From Halobacterium sp. R2-5 (GTDB taxonomy: Archaea > Halobacteriota > Halobacteria > Halobacteriales > Halobacteriaceae): a stretch of DNA of 64,000 nucleotides. Below the pieces are notes generated by a model. The model had not been told where the DNA came from. It did no database searches and saw only the letters and a list, made by a program, of their open reading frames with translations. The translations under genes and the position numbers were made by a program. Shown in pieces: positions 41,082 to 49,770 of the stretch. The stretch covers positions 558,001 to 622,000 of the forward strand of contig NZ_JAANTH010000002.1 in the NCBI RefSeq assembly GCF_011734195.1. Reading direction: 5' to 3'. Positions within the stretch are counted from its first letter, which is position 1. Every line of letters begins with the position of its first letter.

Positions 41082-42482
41082 ATGAAACAGCAACCGCCCG
41101 GCGAGCTGACCCCCGAGGAACTGCTGGCGCGCGAACGCGAGCGCTACCGCGAGCGCACGCCGAACTCCGCGGCGATGGCCGACGACCTCCGAGAGGTCGT
41201 CCCCGCCGGCGTCTGCAGCACGTTTCGGGCGTACGACCCCCACCCCGTTCACGCCGAGCGCGCGGAGGGCGCGTCGCTGTACGACGTCGACGGCAACGAG
41301 TACCTCGACTTCGCGCTGAACAACGGCACGCAGCTCGTCGGGCACGCTCACCCCGACCTGAGCGACGCCGCAATCGACCAGATCGGCGACGGCACGCTGT
41401 ACACGCGGCCGAGCGGGCTCATCGAGTACGCCGCGCAGCCGCTCATCGACCGCTGGGAGGCCATCGAGCGGGTGCGGTTCACGAACAGCGGGACCGAGGC
41501 CGTGATGCACGCCACGCGGCTCGCGCGGGCGTACACGGGCCGCGAGAAGCTAATTCGGATGGAGGGCGCGTACCACGGCGCCCACGACCCCGCGCTCGTG
41601 AGCAAGATGCCGCCCGTCGAGCAGGCGGGCCCGGCGGCCGACCCGAACCCGGTGAAAGAATCCCAGGGCATCCCCGAAGCGGTCCCCGAGGACGTGCTGC
41701 TCGCGCAGTACAACGACGCGGACAGCGTCGAGGCCCTGCTCCGCGAGCACGGCTCGGACGTCGCCGCGATTCTCGTCGAGCCGGCGTGCCTGAACCTCGG
41801 GCTCGTGGAACCGGAAGACAACTTCCTGGTCCGGCTGCGCGAGCTGGCCGACGAGTACAACGTCGTCCTGATCTTCGACGAGGTGAAGACCGGCGTGAAG
41901 CTCGCGCCCGGCGGCGGCGCCGAGTACTACGGCGTCCAGCCGGACCTCGTCGCGCTCGCGAAGGCTATCGGCGGCGGCTACCCGGTCGGCGCGTTCGGCG
42001 GCCGCGAGGACATCATGGAGCTCATCGCGGCGGACCTCCAGAAGGGCGTCGCGACGGGCGCGGCCCACTACGGGACGTACAACGGGAACCCGCTGGCGCT
42101 GCGCGCGGTCGGCGTGACGCTCCGCGAGGTTCTCGACGACGACGCCTACGCCCACGTCGAGGCGCTCAACGAGCGGCTCGCGGAAGGCTACCGCGAGGTC
42201 GCCGCGGACGCGGGCCTCGACGCGCAGGTGAAGACCGCGGGCTCGCAGGGGATGGTCCACTTCACCGACGAGCCGATTCGGACGTTCCGCGACTGGGAGC
42301 ACGTCGACGAGACGCTCCACGAGGCGTACTGGGTGGGGATGGTCAACGAGGGCGTGTTCCCGCACCCCCACGACGCGTCCCAGCAGTGGACGCTGAGCGT
42401 CCAGCACGACGAGGGAGACGTGGACGCGCACGTCGAGGCGTTCGCGGAACTCGCGGACGACCTCGCCGCTGCGCAGGAGTGA
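41082..42482 (+). CDS. Class III aminotransferase (glutamate-1-semialdehyde aminomutase-like)
   Basis: This is a 466-residue PLP enzyme. It has SLYDVDGNEYLDFALNNGTQ and FTNSGTEAVMHATRLARAYT near the N terminus, YHGAHDP, the ILVEPACLNLGL and LIFDEVKTG motifs, and the PLP lysine in LVALAKAIGGGYPVGAFGG. Members include heme-pathway HemL and aminotransferases of amines and omega-amino acids. Its place before an NrpR regulator and a polyamine uptake operon favours an amine or guanidino-acid aminotransferase over heme synthesis. Two bases separate its stop from the regulator gene. Confidence 0.8.
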   Translation: MKQQPPGELTPEELLARERERYRERTPNSAAMADDLREVVPAGVCSTFRAYDPHPVHAERAEGASLYDVDGNEYLDFALNNGTQLVGHAHPDLSDAAIDQIGDGTLYTRPSGLIEYAAQPLIDRWEAIERVRFTNSGTEAVMHATRLARAYTGREKLIRMEGAYHGAHDPALVSKMPPVEQAGPAADPNPVKESQGIPEAVPEDVLLAQYNDADSVEALLREHGSDVAAILVEPACLNLGLVEPEDNFLVRLRELADEYNVVLIFDEVKTGVKLAPGGGAEYYGVQPDLVALAKAIGGGYPVGAFGGREDIMELIAADLQKGVATGAAHYGTYNGNPLALRAVGVTLREVLDDDAYAHVEALNERLAEGYREVAADAGLDAQVKTAGSQGMVHFTDEPIRTFRDWEHVDETLHEAYWVGMVNEGVFPHPHDASQQWTLSVQHDEGDVDAHVEAFAELADDLAAAQE

Positions 42483-42483
42483 A

Positions 42484-43488
42484 ATGGTCGAGACCGACCA
42501 GCGGACGTACGACGTCCTCCGGCTGCTCGCCGAACACGAGCCCGTCGGGAGCGTCCACCTCACGGATCACCTCCGCGAGCGCGGGTACTCGCTGACCGAG
42601 CGGACCGTCCGGCTGACGCTCGCGGACCTCGACGACGCCGGCCTCACGGAGAAAGCCGGCGGGAAAGGACGCGTGCTGACGGACGCGGGACGCGCGGAGC
42701 TCGAACGCGGGGGGGTACGCGGCCGGGTCGAACACGTCCGCGAGCGACTCGCGGACCTCACGAGCCGGGTGACCTACGACCCCCGAGAGGACGCGGGCGA
42801 CGTCGTCGTCGGCACCGTGCGCGTCCCCGAATCGGAGCGGGAGACCCTCGACGCGGTGCTGGCCGCGATCGACGAGTCGCCGATTTCGCCCGTCGTCGCG
42901 TCGGTCGAGTCGGTCGACGGCGGCGACGCGGTCGAGGCCGCGGTGCCGTCGAGCGTCACCGTCGACGGCGTGTTGCTGTCGGCGGGCATCGACAGCCACC
43001 CGGACACGCTCGGTCTGGTGGAGTACCACGCCGACCCGGCCCCCGAGTCGCTCCCGTACGACGACCCCGAGCCGGCTGAGCACGGCGGCGCGATCCGACG
43101 GTTCACGGACGTCATCGGGGACGAGCGCGCGACTCTCGACCTCGTGTCGCTGCTCATCGACGCCGGGCGGACGGACGTCGCGGGCGCGGTCGCGGGCGAG
43201 ACGGGGCTGCTCGTCGCGGACAACCGCGAGGTGCCGCTCGCGCGCTACGACGCCACCCGCGACCTCGCGGCGGGGACGCGGGCGAACCTCGGCGGCGTCC
43301 TCGACCTGCGGCGGCCGCGGGAGTCCGGGCCGTTCCCGTGGGGGCAGCCGGGCTGGACGTTCGCGTCGCTGACGTACGCCGGCGCGGCGGAGTGTGTCAT
43401 CGCGCGCTGCGTCGAAGCCGGCGTCGCCGCCGACTGGGAGACCCTCGCCGACGTCCGGCCGCGTTCGGAACTGTCCAGTCTCGGCTGA
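42484..43488 (+). CDS. NrpR-type transcriptional regulator (HTH plus DUF128), copy 1
   Basis: This 334-residue protein starts with a winged helix at about residues 5-75 (DVLRLLAEHEPVGSVHLTDH, LTERTVRLTLADLDDAGLTE). One NrpR regulatory domain (DUF128) follows, with GTVRVPESERETLDAVLAAI, TVDGVLLSAGIDS and GAIRRFTDVIGDERATLDLV. Methanogen NrpR represses nitrogen genes and is released by 2-oxoglutarate; it usually has two such domains, here one. It is co-transcribed with the aminotransferase, and a second copy lies at 48515-49552. The regulated genes are proposed to be those with the 5-6-5 repeats. Confidence 0.85.
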   Translation: MVETDQRTYDVLRLLAEHEPVGSVHLTDHLRERGYSLTERTVRLTLADLDDAGLTEKAGGKGRVLTDAGRAELERGGVRGRVEHVRERLADLTSRVTYDPREDAGDVVVGTVRVPESERETLDAVLAAIDESPISPVVASVESVDGGDAVEAAVPSSVTVDGVLLSAGIDSHPDTLGLVEYHADPAPESLPYDDPEPAEHGGAIRRFTDVIGDERATLDLVSLLIDAGRTDVAGAVAGETGLLVADNREVPLARYDATRDLAAGTRANLGGVLDLRRPRESGPFPWGQPGWTFASLTYAGAAECVIARCVEAGVAADWETLADVRPRSELSSLG

Positions 43489-43596
43489 CGCGCTGGACGT
43501 TTGTTCGCTTCGAGAGGGAATCGTCGCCGACTGTTCTTTACACGGTGCGATATGTGAACACAAACTGAGGATATGGGATGCGCCGGGTAGGAACAC

Positions 43597-43602
43597 TTAT
43601 GG
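43597..43602 (+). promoter_or_regulatory. TATA-like element of the polyamine ABC transporter operon
   Basis: TTATGG lies 33 bases before the TGGCA-N6-TGCCA repeat and about 40 before the start codon. TTTATGG stands at the agmatinase promoter in a similar position (27 bases before its repeat), which supports a common promoter layout. Confidence 0.45.
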
Positions 43603-43629
43603 TGCGTAATCTGTGATTGGGTGACACGG

Positions 43630-43645
43630 TGGCAAGTACATGCCA
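43630..43645. promoter_or_regulatory. TGGCA-N6-TGCCA inverted repeat, candidate NrpR operator at the start codon
   Basis: The arms TGGCA and TGCCA are separated by AGTACA, and the start codon of the substrate-binding protein gene (43640) lies inside the site. An identical pair of arms with the same spacing occurs at 49653-49668. Binding here would block transcription start or elongation. Confidence 0.6.
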
Positions 43646-44758
43646 GGTACAAACTCTCACGGACGGCGGGACTTCCTTCGGACGACTACCGCGGCGGGTA
43701 CCGTCGCGCTCAGCGGCCTCGCGGGCTGCGCAAGCATTCTCGGTGGCGGCGGCGGTGGCTCCAGCGGGCCACTGAACGTCGCCGTCTACGGCGGGGTCTT
43801 CCAGGAAGTCATGGAAGAACAGCTGTTCGAGCCGTTCCGCGAACAGGTCGACTACGAGGTGGAGTCCGAGGCGCAGCCGACCTCGGAGGAGGCGCTCACG
43901 CAGTACGAGAACGCCGTCTCCGCGGGCGAAGCACCCGTCGACGTCGCCATCATGGCGAACACCGGCGTCCTCCAGGGGATGAACTCCGACCTCTGGCACG
44001 TCTGGGACTCCGGGGACTTCGAGAACACCCAGTACATCCAGGACTCGCTGCTCCGCGAGTCCGACGACGGCCTCGTCAGCATCGGCGCGCTGTCGTGGTA
44101 CATCAACCTCGTGCAGAACACCGACGTCATCGAGGACCCGGTCGACAGCTGGGAGGCCCTCTGGGACTCCCAGTACGAGGACCAGCTCGGACTGCTGACG
44201 TACGCGTCCAACTCCTTCCTGCTGGAGGTCACCGCGAACGTGCACTTCGACGGGAAGGACGTCCTGAACACCCGCGACGGCATCCTCGACGTCCTCGAGA
44301 AGCTCGAGGAGGTCAAGCCGCAGGCGAACTTCTGGTACGCCAACGAGGCGGAGTTCCAGCAGCGCCTCCGCGACGGCCAGGTGCCGGCGGGCATGCTGTA
44401 CAACGACGTCACCCTCGTCATGCAGGACGAGGGCGCGCCCGTACAGACGAACTTCGTCGAGGAAGGCTCGATTCTGGACTCCGGGCACTGGGTGACGCTG
44501 GCTTCGACGGACCTCGCCGACGAGGCCCGCGAGTTCATCGACTTCGCCAGCCGACCGGAAATCCAGGACCGGGTCGCCGAGAACCTCTACACGAGCCCGA
44601 CCATCGAACGCCAGCACTCCGGAATCGACGACGAGACCTACGAGACCATCGCGGGCCCCGGCCCGTCGGAGGCTATCGTGCCGAAGTACGAGCTCTACGT
44701 CGGCGACGACTCGGACTGGGTCAGCGAGCAGTGGAACGAGTTCATCATCAATAACTGA
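43640..44758 (+). CDS. potD: Polyamine-type ABC transporter substrate-binding lipoprotein (PotD family)
   Basis: This 372-residue protein has a Tat signal with twin arginines at 9-10 (RRDFLR) and a lipobox ending in LAGC at Cys30, so it is exported folded and anchored to the membrane. The mature part resembles spermidine/putrescine-binding PotD: LNVAVYGGVFQEV, VDVAIMANTGVLQGM, LSWYINLVQNTDVIEDPVDS. The stop overlaps the ATPase start by one base (TGATG). The ligand is inferred from the family and the neighbours (agmatinase, amidase, deacetylase-like); guanidino compounds are an alternative. Confidence 0.85.
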   Translation: MPGTNSHGRRDFLRTTTAAGTVALSGLAGCASILGGGGGGSSGPLNVAVYGGVFQEVMEEQLFEPFREQVDYEVESEAQPTSEEALTQYENAVSAGEAPVDVAIMANTGVLQGMNSDLWHVWDSGDFENTQYIQDSLLRESDDGLVSIGALSWYINLVQNTDVIEDPVDSWEALWDSQYEDQLGLLTYASNSFLLEVTANVHFDGKDVLNTRDGILDVLEKLEEVKPQANFWYANEAEFQQRLRDGQVPAGMLYNDVTLVMQDEGAPVQTNFVEEGSILDSGHWVTLASTDLADEAREFIDFASRPEIQDRVAENLYTSPTIERQHSGIDDETYETIAGPGPSEAIVPKYELYVGDDSDWVSEQWNEFIINN

Positions 44759-45837
44759 TGAGCGGAATCTCACTCGTCGACATCACGAAGCGGTACGGCG
44801 ACGAAGTCCTCGCCGTCGACGGCGTCAGCCTCGACATCGAGAGCGGCGAGTTCGTCACCCTCGTCGGTCCCTCCGGCTGCGGGAAGACGACGACCCTCCG
44901 CACCATCGCGGGCTTCGAGATGCCCACCAGTGGCACCGTCCGCATCGACGACAAGGACGTCACGGACGCGCCGCCGTACGAGCGCAACACCGGGATGGTG
45001 TTCCAGGACTTCGCGCTGTTCCCGCACATGACCGTCCACGAGAACGTCGCGTACGGCATGGAGGCCGACGGCGGCTACACGCAGGAGGAGATCGACGACC
45101 GGGTCGCGGAGATGCTGGAACTCGTCGAACTCCCGGACACCGGTGACCGCTACCCCGACCAGCTCTCGGGCGGCCAGCAGCAGCGCATCGCGCTCGCTCG
45201 CGCGCTCGCCCCGAAGCCGGACGCGCTCCTGCTCGACGAGCCGCTCGCGAGCCTCGACAAGAAGCTCCGCGAGCAGATGCAGGTGGAGCTCCGCCGCATC
45301 CAGCAGGAGATCGGCATCACGACCGTCTTCGTCACGCACAACCAGGAGGAGGCGCTGACGATGTCCGACCGGCTGGCCGTGATGAACGAGGGCCACTTCG
45401 AGCAAGTCGGGCCGCCGGGCGAGGTGTACGACGAGCCCGACACGCGGTTCGTCGCGGACTTCCTCGGCACCGCGAACATCTTCGACGGCGACGTCGTCGA
45501 CGTGGACGGCGACTACGTCTCCGTGGACGTCGGCGACGCGACGATGCGGACGGTGTCGGGAGTCGACGTCGACGTCGGCGACAGCGTCTCCGTCGTCGTC
45601 CGGCCGGAGCGCTTCAAGTTCGGGGACGCGACGGCGGACGGCGGCGACGCCGAGAACACGTTCGAGGGTGAGATCACGTTCAAGCGCCACCTCGGCAGCA
45701 GCGTGGAGTTCCGCCTCGACACGGCGGCGGGCCGCGAACTCGTGGTCGTGCGCCGCAGCGGCAGCGAGGACCGCGAACCAGACGACAGCGTGGTGGTGTC
45801 GGTTGACGCCGACGACTGCCGGCTCGTGAACAGATAG
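44758..45837 (+). CDS. potA: Polyamine-type ABC transporter ATP-binding protein (PotA family)
   Basis: This 359-residue protein has a Walker A (GPSGCGKTTTLRTIAG), a Q loop (GMVFQDFALFPHMTVHENVA), the ABC signature LSGGQQQRIALARAL, Walker B (ALLLDEPLASLD) and the H loop (VTHNQEEALTM). The C-terminal TOBE domain (VVVRPERFKFGDAT onward) is typical of PotA and MalK types. The ATG follows the potD stop by a one-base overlap and its stop touches the permease start. Confidence 0.93.
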   Translation: MSGISLVDITKRYGDEVLAVDGVSLDIESGEFVTLVGPSGCGKTTTLRTIAGFEMPTSGTVRIDDKDVTDAPPYERNTGMVFQDFALFPHMTVHENVAYGMEADGGYTQEEIDDRVAEMLELVELPDTGDRYPDQLSGGQQQRIALARALAPKPDALLLDEPLASLDKKLREQMQVELRRIQQEIGITTVFVTHNQEEALTMSDRLAVMNEGHFEQVGPPGEVYDEPDTRFVADFLGTANIFDGDVVDVDGDYVSVDVGDATMRTVSGVDVDVGDSVSVVVRPERFKFGDATADGGDAENTFEGEITFKRHLGSSVEFRLDTAAGRELVVVRRSGSEDREPDDSVVVSVDADDCRLVNR

Positions 45838-47697
45838 ATGGCGACTGAAACAACCGAGGACGCCACCGAGTCCGGGCGCGCCGGCCTGAAGGACCACGCG
45901 AAGTGGTACGTGCTGTCGTACCCGCTGACGTGGCTGGTGTTCGTGTTCCTCATCCCGCTGGGGCTGCTCGTCGTGTTCAGCTTCTGGGTGAACATCCCGG
46001 GCGGCACCTACGAGGTGGGGTTCACGCTGGAGAACTACCGGCGCTTCCTCACGACGTCGCTGTACCTCGAACAGCTCTGGCTGACCATCGAACTCGCGTT
46101 GATCACGGCGGTCGTGTCGCTGTTCCTGGGGTACCCGCTCGCGTACTTCCTCGCGAAGCTCGAGACGCCGTGGCTGCGCAGCGTCCTGCTCGTCACCATC
46201 GTCTCGTCGCTGTGGATCACGTACGTCATCAGGGCGTACGCGTGGCAGGTCATCCTCGCGTCCCGCGGCATCGTCAGTTCCATCGGCGTCGCCACCGGTC
46301 TGCTCGCCGAACACCAGTCGTTCTACCCCGGCTACTGGGGGCTGGTCGTCGGCATGGTGTACGTGTTCCTGCCGTTCATGGTGCTGACGCTGTACTCCAG
46401 TCTGCGGAACATCGACGGCGAGCTGCTGGAGGCGTCGAAGAACCTCGGCGCCGGCCCGGCGCGGACGTTCCGCCGCGTGACGCTGCCGCTGTCCCAGAAC
46501 GGCATCGCCAGCGGCACCGCGCTCGTGTTCATCCTCGCGCTCGGGGCGTACGTGCTCCCGCGGCTGCTCGGCAGCACGGCCCAGCGCACGCTGCCCGTGC
46601 TCATCGAGCAGCAGATCATGGGCGAGAGCAACTACCCGTTCGGCGCGGCGATGAGCATCGGCCTGGTGTTCGTCGTGCTGGCGTTCCTGTGGGTGTTGCT
46701 GCGCGTGACCGACGTTTCGGCGGGCGGCCTCGGCGGCACCGACGACGTCATCGACGATGACGACGACGCCGGGTACGGCCCCGGCTCGGAGACACTCGCG
46801 TCGCAGGCGCTCGGCGTGCTCCGGAGCGCGGCGGCGGCCGTCGGCGTCACGGCCGCGGCGAGCGCCGTCGCGGGCGCCGTCAGCGACGCCGTGACGGCCG
46901 TCGACTCGAACACGCGGGAGGCGATCACGCGGGCGACGTTCCGCGCGTACGTCTTCCTCGTAATGTTGTTCGTCGCGGCGCCGCTGGGTATCATCGTCGC
47001 CGTGTCGTTCACGCCGTCGGAGTTCCTGACGTTCCCGCCGAGCGGCTTCAGCATGCGGTGGTACGTCGAGTTCTTCACTAACTCGTCGTGGACGCTCGCG
47101 CTCGTCAACAGCCTCTCCATCGCGGGGGCGGCGGCGCTGCTGGCGACGTCCATCGGCGGCATCCTCGCGTTCGCGCTCGACCGCTTCGACTACGGCGTCG
47201 ACCGCGTGCTCGCGACGTTCGGCGTGCTCCCCATCCTGATCCCGCCGGTCATCATCGCGGTGGCGTTCCTCGTGTTCTTCCTGCAGCTCGGGCTCGCGGG
47301 GAACAGCGTGGCCATCATGGTCGCGCACGGCATCTTCTACGCGCCGTTCCCGTTCATCCTCATCTCCCAGGGGCTCGGCGAAATCGACCGCACCTACGAG
47401 GAGGCCGCGATGAACCTCGGCGCGTCCCCGGTGCGCACCATCCGCACCGTCACGTACCCGCTGCTGCGGACGAACGTGATCTCGGGCGCGCTGTTCGCGT
47501 TCATCCTCTCGCTGAACGAGTACATCATCGCGTGGCTGCTGTCGCTGTTCCTCGTGGACACCATCCCCATCGTGATCTTCAACCAGCTGCGGTACTCGTA
47601 CCCGCCGACCATCGCGGCCGCGAGCACGGTGTTCATCCTGCTCACGGTCGTCGTGATGACCGCCATCGACCGGCTCTCCGGAGGGATCTGGGAGTGA
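45838..47697 (+). CDS. Fused polyamine ABC transporter permeases (PotB-PotC fusion)
   Basis: This 619-residue protein contains two permease domains in one chain. The first (about 20-290) has the EAA loop LEASKNLGAGPARTFRRVTL. The second (about 365-615) has YEEAAMNLGASPVRTIRTVT. Each has six membrane helices. An acidic linker (DDVIDDDDDAGYG) and an alanine-rich stretch join them. Most bacteria and archaea encode PotB and PotC as two genes; the fusion makes the transporter one permease chain per ATPase pair. The start directly follows the potA stop. Confidence 0.88.
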   Translation: MATETTEDATESGRAGLKDHAKWYVLSYPLTWLVFVFLIPLGLLVVFSFWVNIPGGTYEVGFTLENYRRFLTTSLYLEQLWLTIELALITAVVSLFLGYPLAYFLAKLETPWLRSVLLVTIVSSLWITYVIRAYAWQVILASRGIVSSIGVATGLLAEHQSFYPGYWGLVVGMVYVFLPFMVLTLYSSLRNIDGELLEASKNLGAGPARTFRRVTLPLSQNGIASGTALVFILALGAYVLPRLLGSTAQRTLPVLIEQQIMGESNYPFGAAMSIGLVFVVLAFLWVLLRVTDVSAGGLGGTDDVIDDDDDAGYGPGSETLASQALGVLRSAAAAVGVTAAASAVAGAVSDAVTAVDSNTREAITRATFRAYVFLVMLFVAAPLGIIVAVSFTPSEFLTFPPSGFSMRWYVEFFTNSSWTLALVNSLSIAGAAALLATSIGGILAFALDRFDYGVDRVLATFGVLPILIPPVIIAVAFLVFFLQLGLAGNSVAIMVAHGIFYAPFPFILISQGLGEIDRTYEEAAMNLGASPVRTIRTVTYPLLRTNVISGALFAFILSLNEYIIAWLLSLFLVDTIPIVIFNQLRYSYPPTIAAASTVFILLTVVVMTAIDRLSGGIWE

Positions 47698-48518
47698 GGT
47701 CGCCCGCCGGAGACGCCCGCGTCACGGTCGTCCAGACGGTCCCGGAGTTCGGCGCGGTCGAGGCGAACCGCGAGACGACCGTCGCGGCGGTCCGCGAGCA
47801 CGCGGACTCGGACCTCGTCGTCCTCCCCGAACTCGCGACCAGCGGCTACGTCTTCGAGTCCCACGAGGAGGTCGCCGCGGCCGCCGAACCCGCGGACGGC
47901 CCGACCGCCCAGGCGTGGGCGGACGTCGCCGCGGAGACGGACACGTGGGTCGTCGGCGGCTTCCCCGAGGAAGACGGCGAGACGCGGTACAACAGCTCGC
48001 TGATCGTCTCTCCCGAGGGGGTCGAGGGCACGTACCGGAAGACCCACCTCTGGAACGAGGAGAAGCGGTGGTTCGAGCCCGGCGACGACGTGCCGGCGTT
48101 CGAGACGCCGTTCGGCCGGCTCGGCGTCCAGATCTGCAACGACATCTGGTTCCCGGAGCTGACGGTGACCCAGGCCCGAGACGGCGTGGACATCGTCGCG
48201 CTCCCGACCAACTGGGTGCCGGAGGTCTCGGACCGCCCGGCCGGCTGGACGATGGGCGTCCACCAGTCGGTCGCGGCCGCGAACGCGAACCGCGTGTTCG
48301 TCGCGGCCGCCGACCGCGCGGGCACCGAGCGCGGCGTCACGTTCGAAGGCCAGAGCGTGATTCTCGGGCCGGACGGCGTGCCGCTCGCCGGCCCGCTGCC
48401 GGATTCCGGGAGTCACGCCGCGACCGCGGACTGCGACCTCTCGCGGGCTCGCGAGAAGGCGCTGACCGAGCGCGACGACGCGCTCGGCGACCGGCGGCCG
48501 GACGTCTACGACACCTAG
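47694..48518 (+). CDS. Carbon-nitrogen hydrolase (nitrilase family), N-carbamoylputrescine-amidase-like
   Basis: This 274-residue enzyme has the Glu-Lys-Cys triad of the family: Glu in VVLPELATSGY, Lys in TYRKTHLW and Cys in LGVQICNDIWFPE. The fold hydrolyses amide or carbamoyl groups. In a polyamine cluster the natural guess is N-carbamoylputrescine or a related amide, but beta-ureidopropionase and omega-amidase specificities cannot be excluded. The GTG start overlaps the permease stop (GTGA), so it belongs to the transporter operon. Its stop overlaps the stop of the convergent regulator gene. Confidence 0.82.
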   Translation: MRSPAGDARVTVVQTVPEFGAVEANRETTVAAVREHADSDLVVLPELATSGYVFESHEEVAAAAEPADGPTAQAWADVAAETDTWVVGGFPEEDGETRYNSSLIVSPEGVEGTYRKTHLWNEEKRWFEPGDDVPAFETPFGRLGVQICNDIWFPELTVTQARDGVDIVALPTNWVPEVSDRPAGWTMGVHQSVAAANANRVFVAAADRAGTERGVTFEGQSVILGPDGVPLAGPLPDSGSHAATADCDLSRAREKALTERDDALGDRRPDVYDT

Positions 48519-49552
48519 TCGTCGAGGGCGGCCGGTACGGACGCCTCGACGACCCCGAGCCTGTTTCTCGGCACCGTCCCGTACAGCGTCACCCAGTCGT
48601 CCGCGAGGCCGTACTCGTGGAGCGCGGTGAGCAGCAGCTCGCCGCTGCCGACGTACGTGATCGAGCCGAACGCCCACGTCAGGGTCGCGTTCGAGGCGTT
48701 CGCCTGCTCGCGCGGGCGGCGCAGGTCGACGGCGCCGCCGAGCTTCGCGCGCGTGGACAGCGTCAGGTCGCGCGCTTCCTCGTAGCGGTTGATGGGGAAC
48801 TCGCGGTCGTCGCCGATGAGGAAGCCCGACTCGCCGTCCTCGAGGATGCTTCTGACGTCGCCGCGGCCGGCCTGGATGAGCAGTGAGATGACGTCGATGG
48901 ACGAGCCCTCGCCGTTGATGACGTCGACGTAGCGCGTGATCTCGCCGCCGAGGTCGGCGGCGCTGGTCTCGCCGTCGGGGTCGTCCTCGCGGGACGGCTC
49001 GTACTCCAGGACGCCCGCCGTCGAGAGGTTCGCGTTGACGCCGTGCGCGAGCAGGACGCCGTCGAGGGTGATGCTCGACGGGGCGAGCAGCCGGTAGTCG
49101 CCGGGCTCGCTGTCGGCAGCCTCCTCGAGGGAGACGGGAATCGGGCCGAGCGGGAGCGATTCGAGGCGTTCGACGAGCGAGCGCGCGTCGTCGACGTGCT
49201 CCTCGTCGACGAACGCGCAGGACGCCACGAGCACGCCCGTGTCCTCGATGGGGTCGTAGCTCACGCGACTGGTGAGCGTCGCGATCTGGGCGCGGATCTG
49301 CTCCAGACGGCCGCTCACGTCGCCCTGTTCTAACTCCGTCCGGCCGCTGTCCGTGAGTCGGCGCCCCTTCCCGGGGACCTTCTCGGTGAGCCCCATGCTG
49401 TCGAGCTCGGAGAGCGTGAGCCGTATGGTGCGGTCTTTGATGTCGTAGCCGCGGAGCTGCATCAGCTCGACGAGCTGGATGCTGCCGATGGGACCGTGGC
49501 GGTCGACGAGGCGAAGCAGGTCGTAGGTCCGTCTGTCCAGGTCCGCGTCCAT
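48515..49552 (-). CDS. NrpR-type transcriptional regulator (HTH plus DUF128), copy 2
   Basis: This 345-residue protein is a paralogue of the regulator at 42484: the winged helix spans about residues 5-75 (DLLRLVDRHGPIGSIQLVEL, DIKDRTIRLTLSELDSMGLT), then a single DUF128 domain with ASCAFVDEEHVDDARSLV, ITLDGVLLAHGVNANL and GEITRYVDVINGEGSSIDVI. The ATG at 49552 is preferred; the longer upstream frame covers the shared promoter. It is divergent from the agmatinase operon, so the TGGCA-N6-TGCCA site between them could serve both directions. Confidence 0.85.
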   Translation of the reverse strand: MDADLDRRTYDLLRLVDRHGPIGSIQLVELMQLRGYDIKDRTIRLTLSELDSMGLTEKVPGKGRRLTDSGRTELEQGDVSGRLEQIRAQIATLTSRVSYDPIEDTGVLVASCAFVDEEHVDDARSLVERLESLPLGPIPVSLEEAADSEPGDYRLLAPSSITLDGVLLAHGVNANLSTAGVLEYEPSREDDPDGETSAADLGGEITRYVDVINGEGSSIDVISLLIQAGRGDVRSILEDGESGFLIGDDREFPINRYEEARDLTLSTRAKLGGAVDLRRPREQANASNATLTWAFGSITYVGSGELLLTALHEYGLADDWVTLYGTVPRNRLGVVEASVPAALDD

Positions 49553-49652
49553 CCTTGGGACGGGGTACGCGGACGGCACACACCAAGGTTTGGTTTCTGT
49601 TGACACGGTCGCCCGCAGGCAATGTTTATGGTCCGCGCCGACCGACCTCCGA

Positions 49653-49668
49653 TGGCACCTGATTGCCA
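49653..49668. promoter_or_regulatory. TGGCA-N6-TGCCA inverted repeat, candidate NrpR operator
   Basis: The arms are identical to those at 43630-43645, here around CCTGAT. A further half site TGGCA stands at 49682-49686. The site is 27 bases after a TATA-like TTATGG (49626-49631), over the expected transcript start of the agmatinase operon. It also lies in the promoter gap of the divergent NrpR-type gene. Confidence 0.6.
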
Positions 49669-49680
49669 CATTGTGAAACA

Positions 49681-49770
49681 ATGGCACTCGACACATCCTA
49701 CCCGACAGTGGCTGTATCTCCCGGCGTCGACCGCGCTGCGCTCCGTCTCGACGAGGAGGCGAAGCGATGA
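49681..49770 (+). CDS. 29-residue leader peptide overlapping the agmatinase start
   Basis: ATG at 49681 opens a frame of 29 codons (MALDTSYPTVAVSPG, then DRAALRLDEEAKR). Its TGA lies within the ATGA that holds the agmatinase start codon. Four-base overlaps usually couple translation. The frame starts just downstream of the candidate operator and expected transcript start. It could be a regulatory leader or simply a small gene; there is no known family. Confidence 0.45.
   Translation: MALDTSYPTVAVSPGVDRAALRLDEEAKR

Noticed and set aside
41082-42482. Class III aminotransferase as HemL of heme synthesis
   Set aside because: The family resemblance is real, but the neighbours are regulator and amine-metabolism genes and no other heme gene is nearby; the specific hemL name is not supported.
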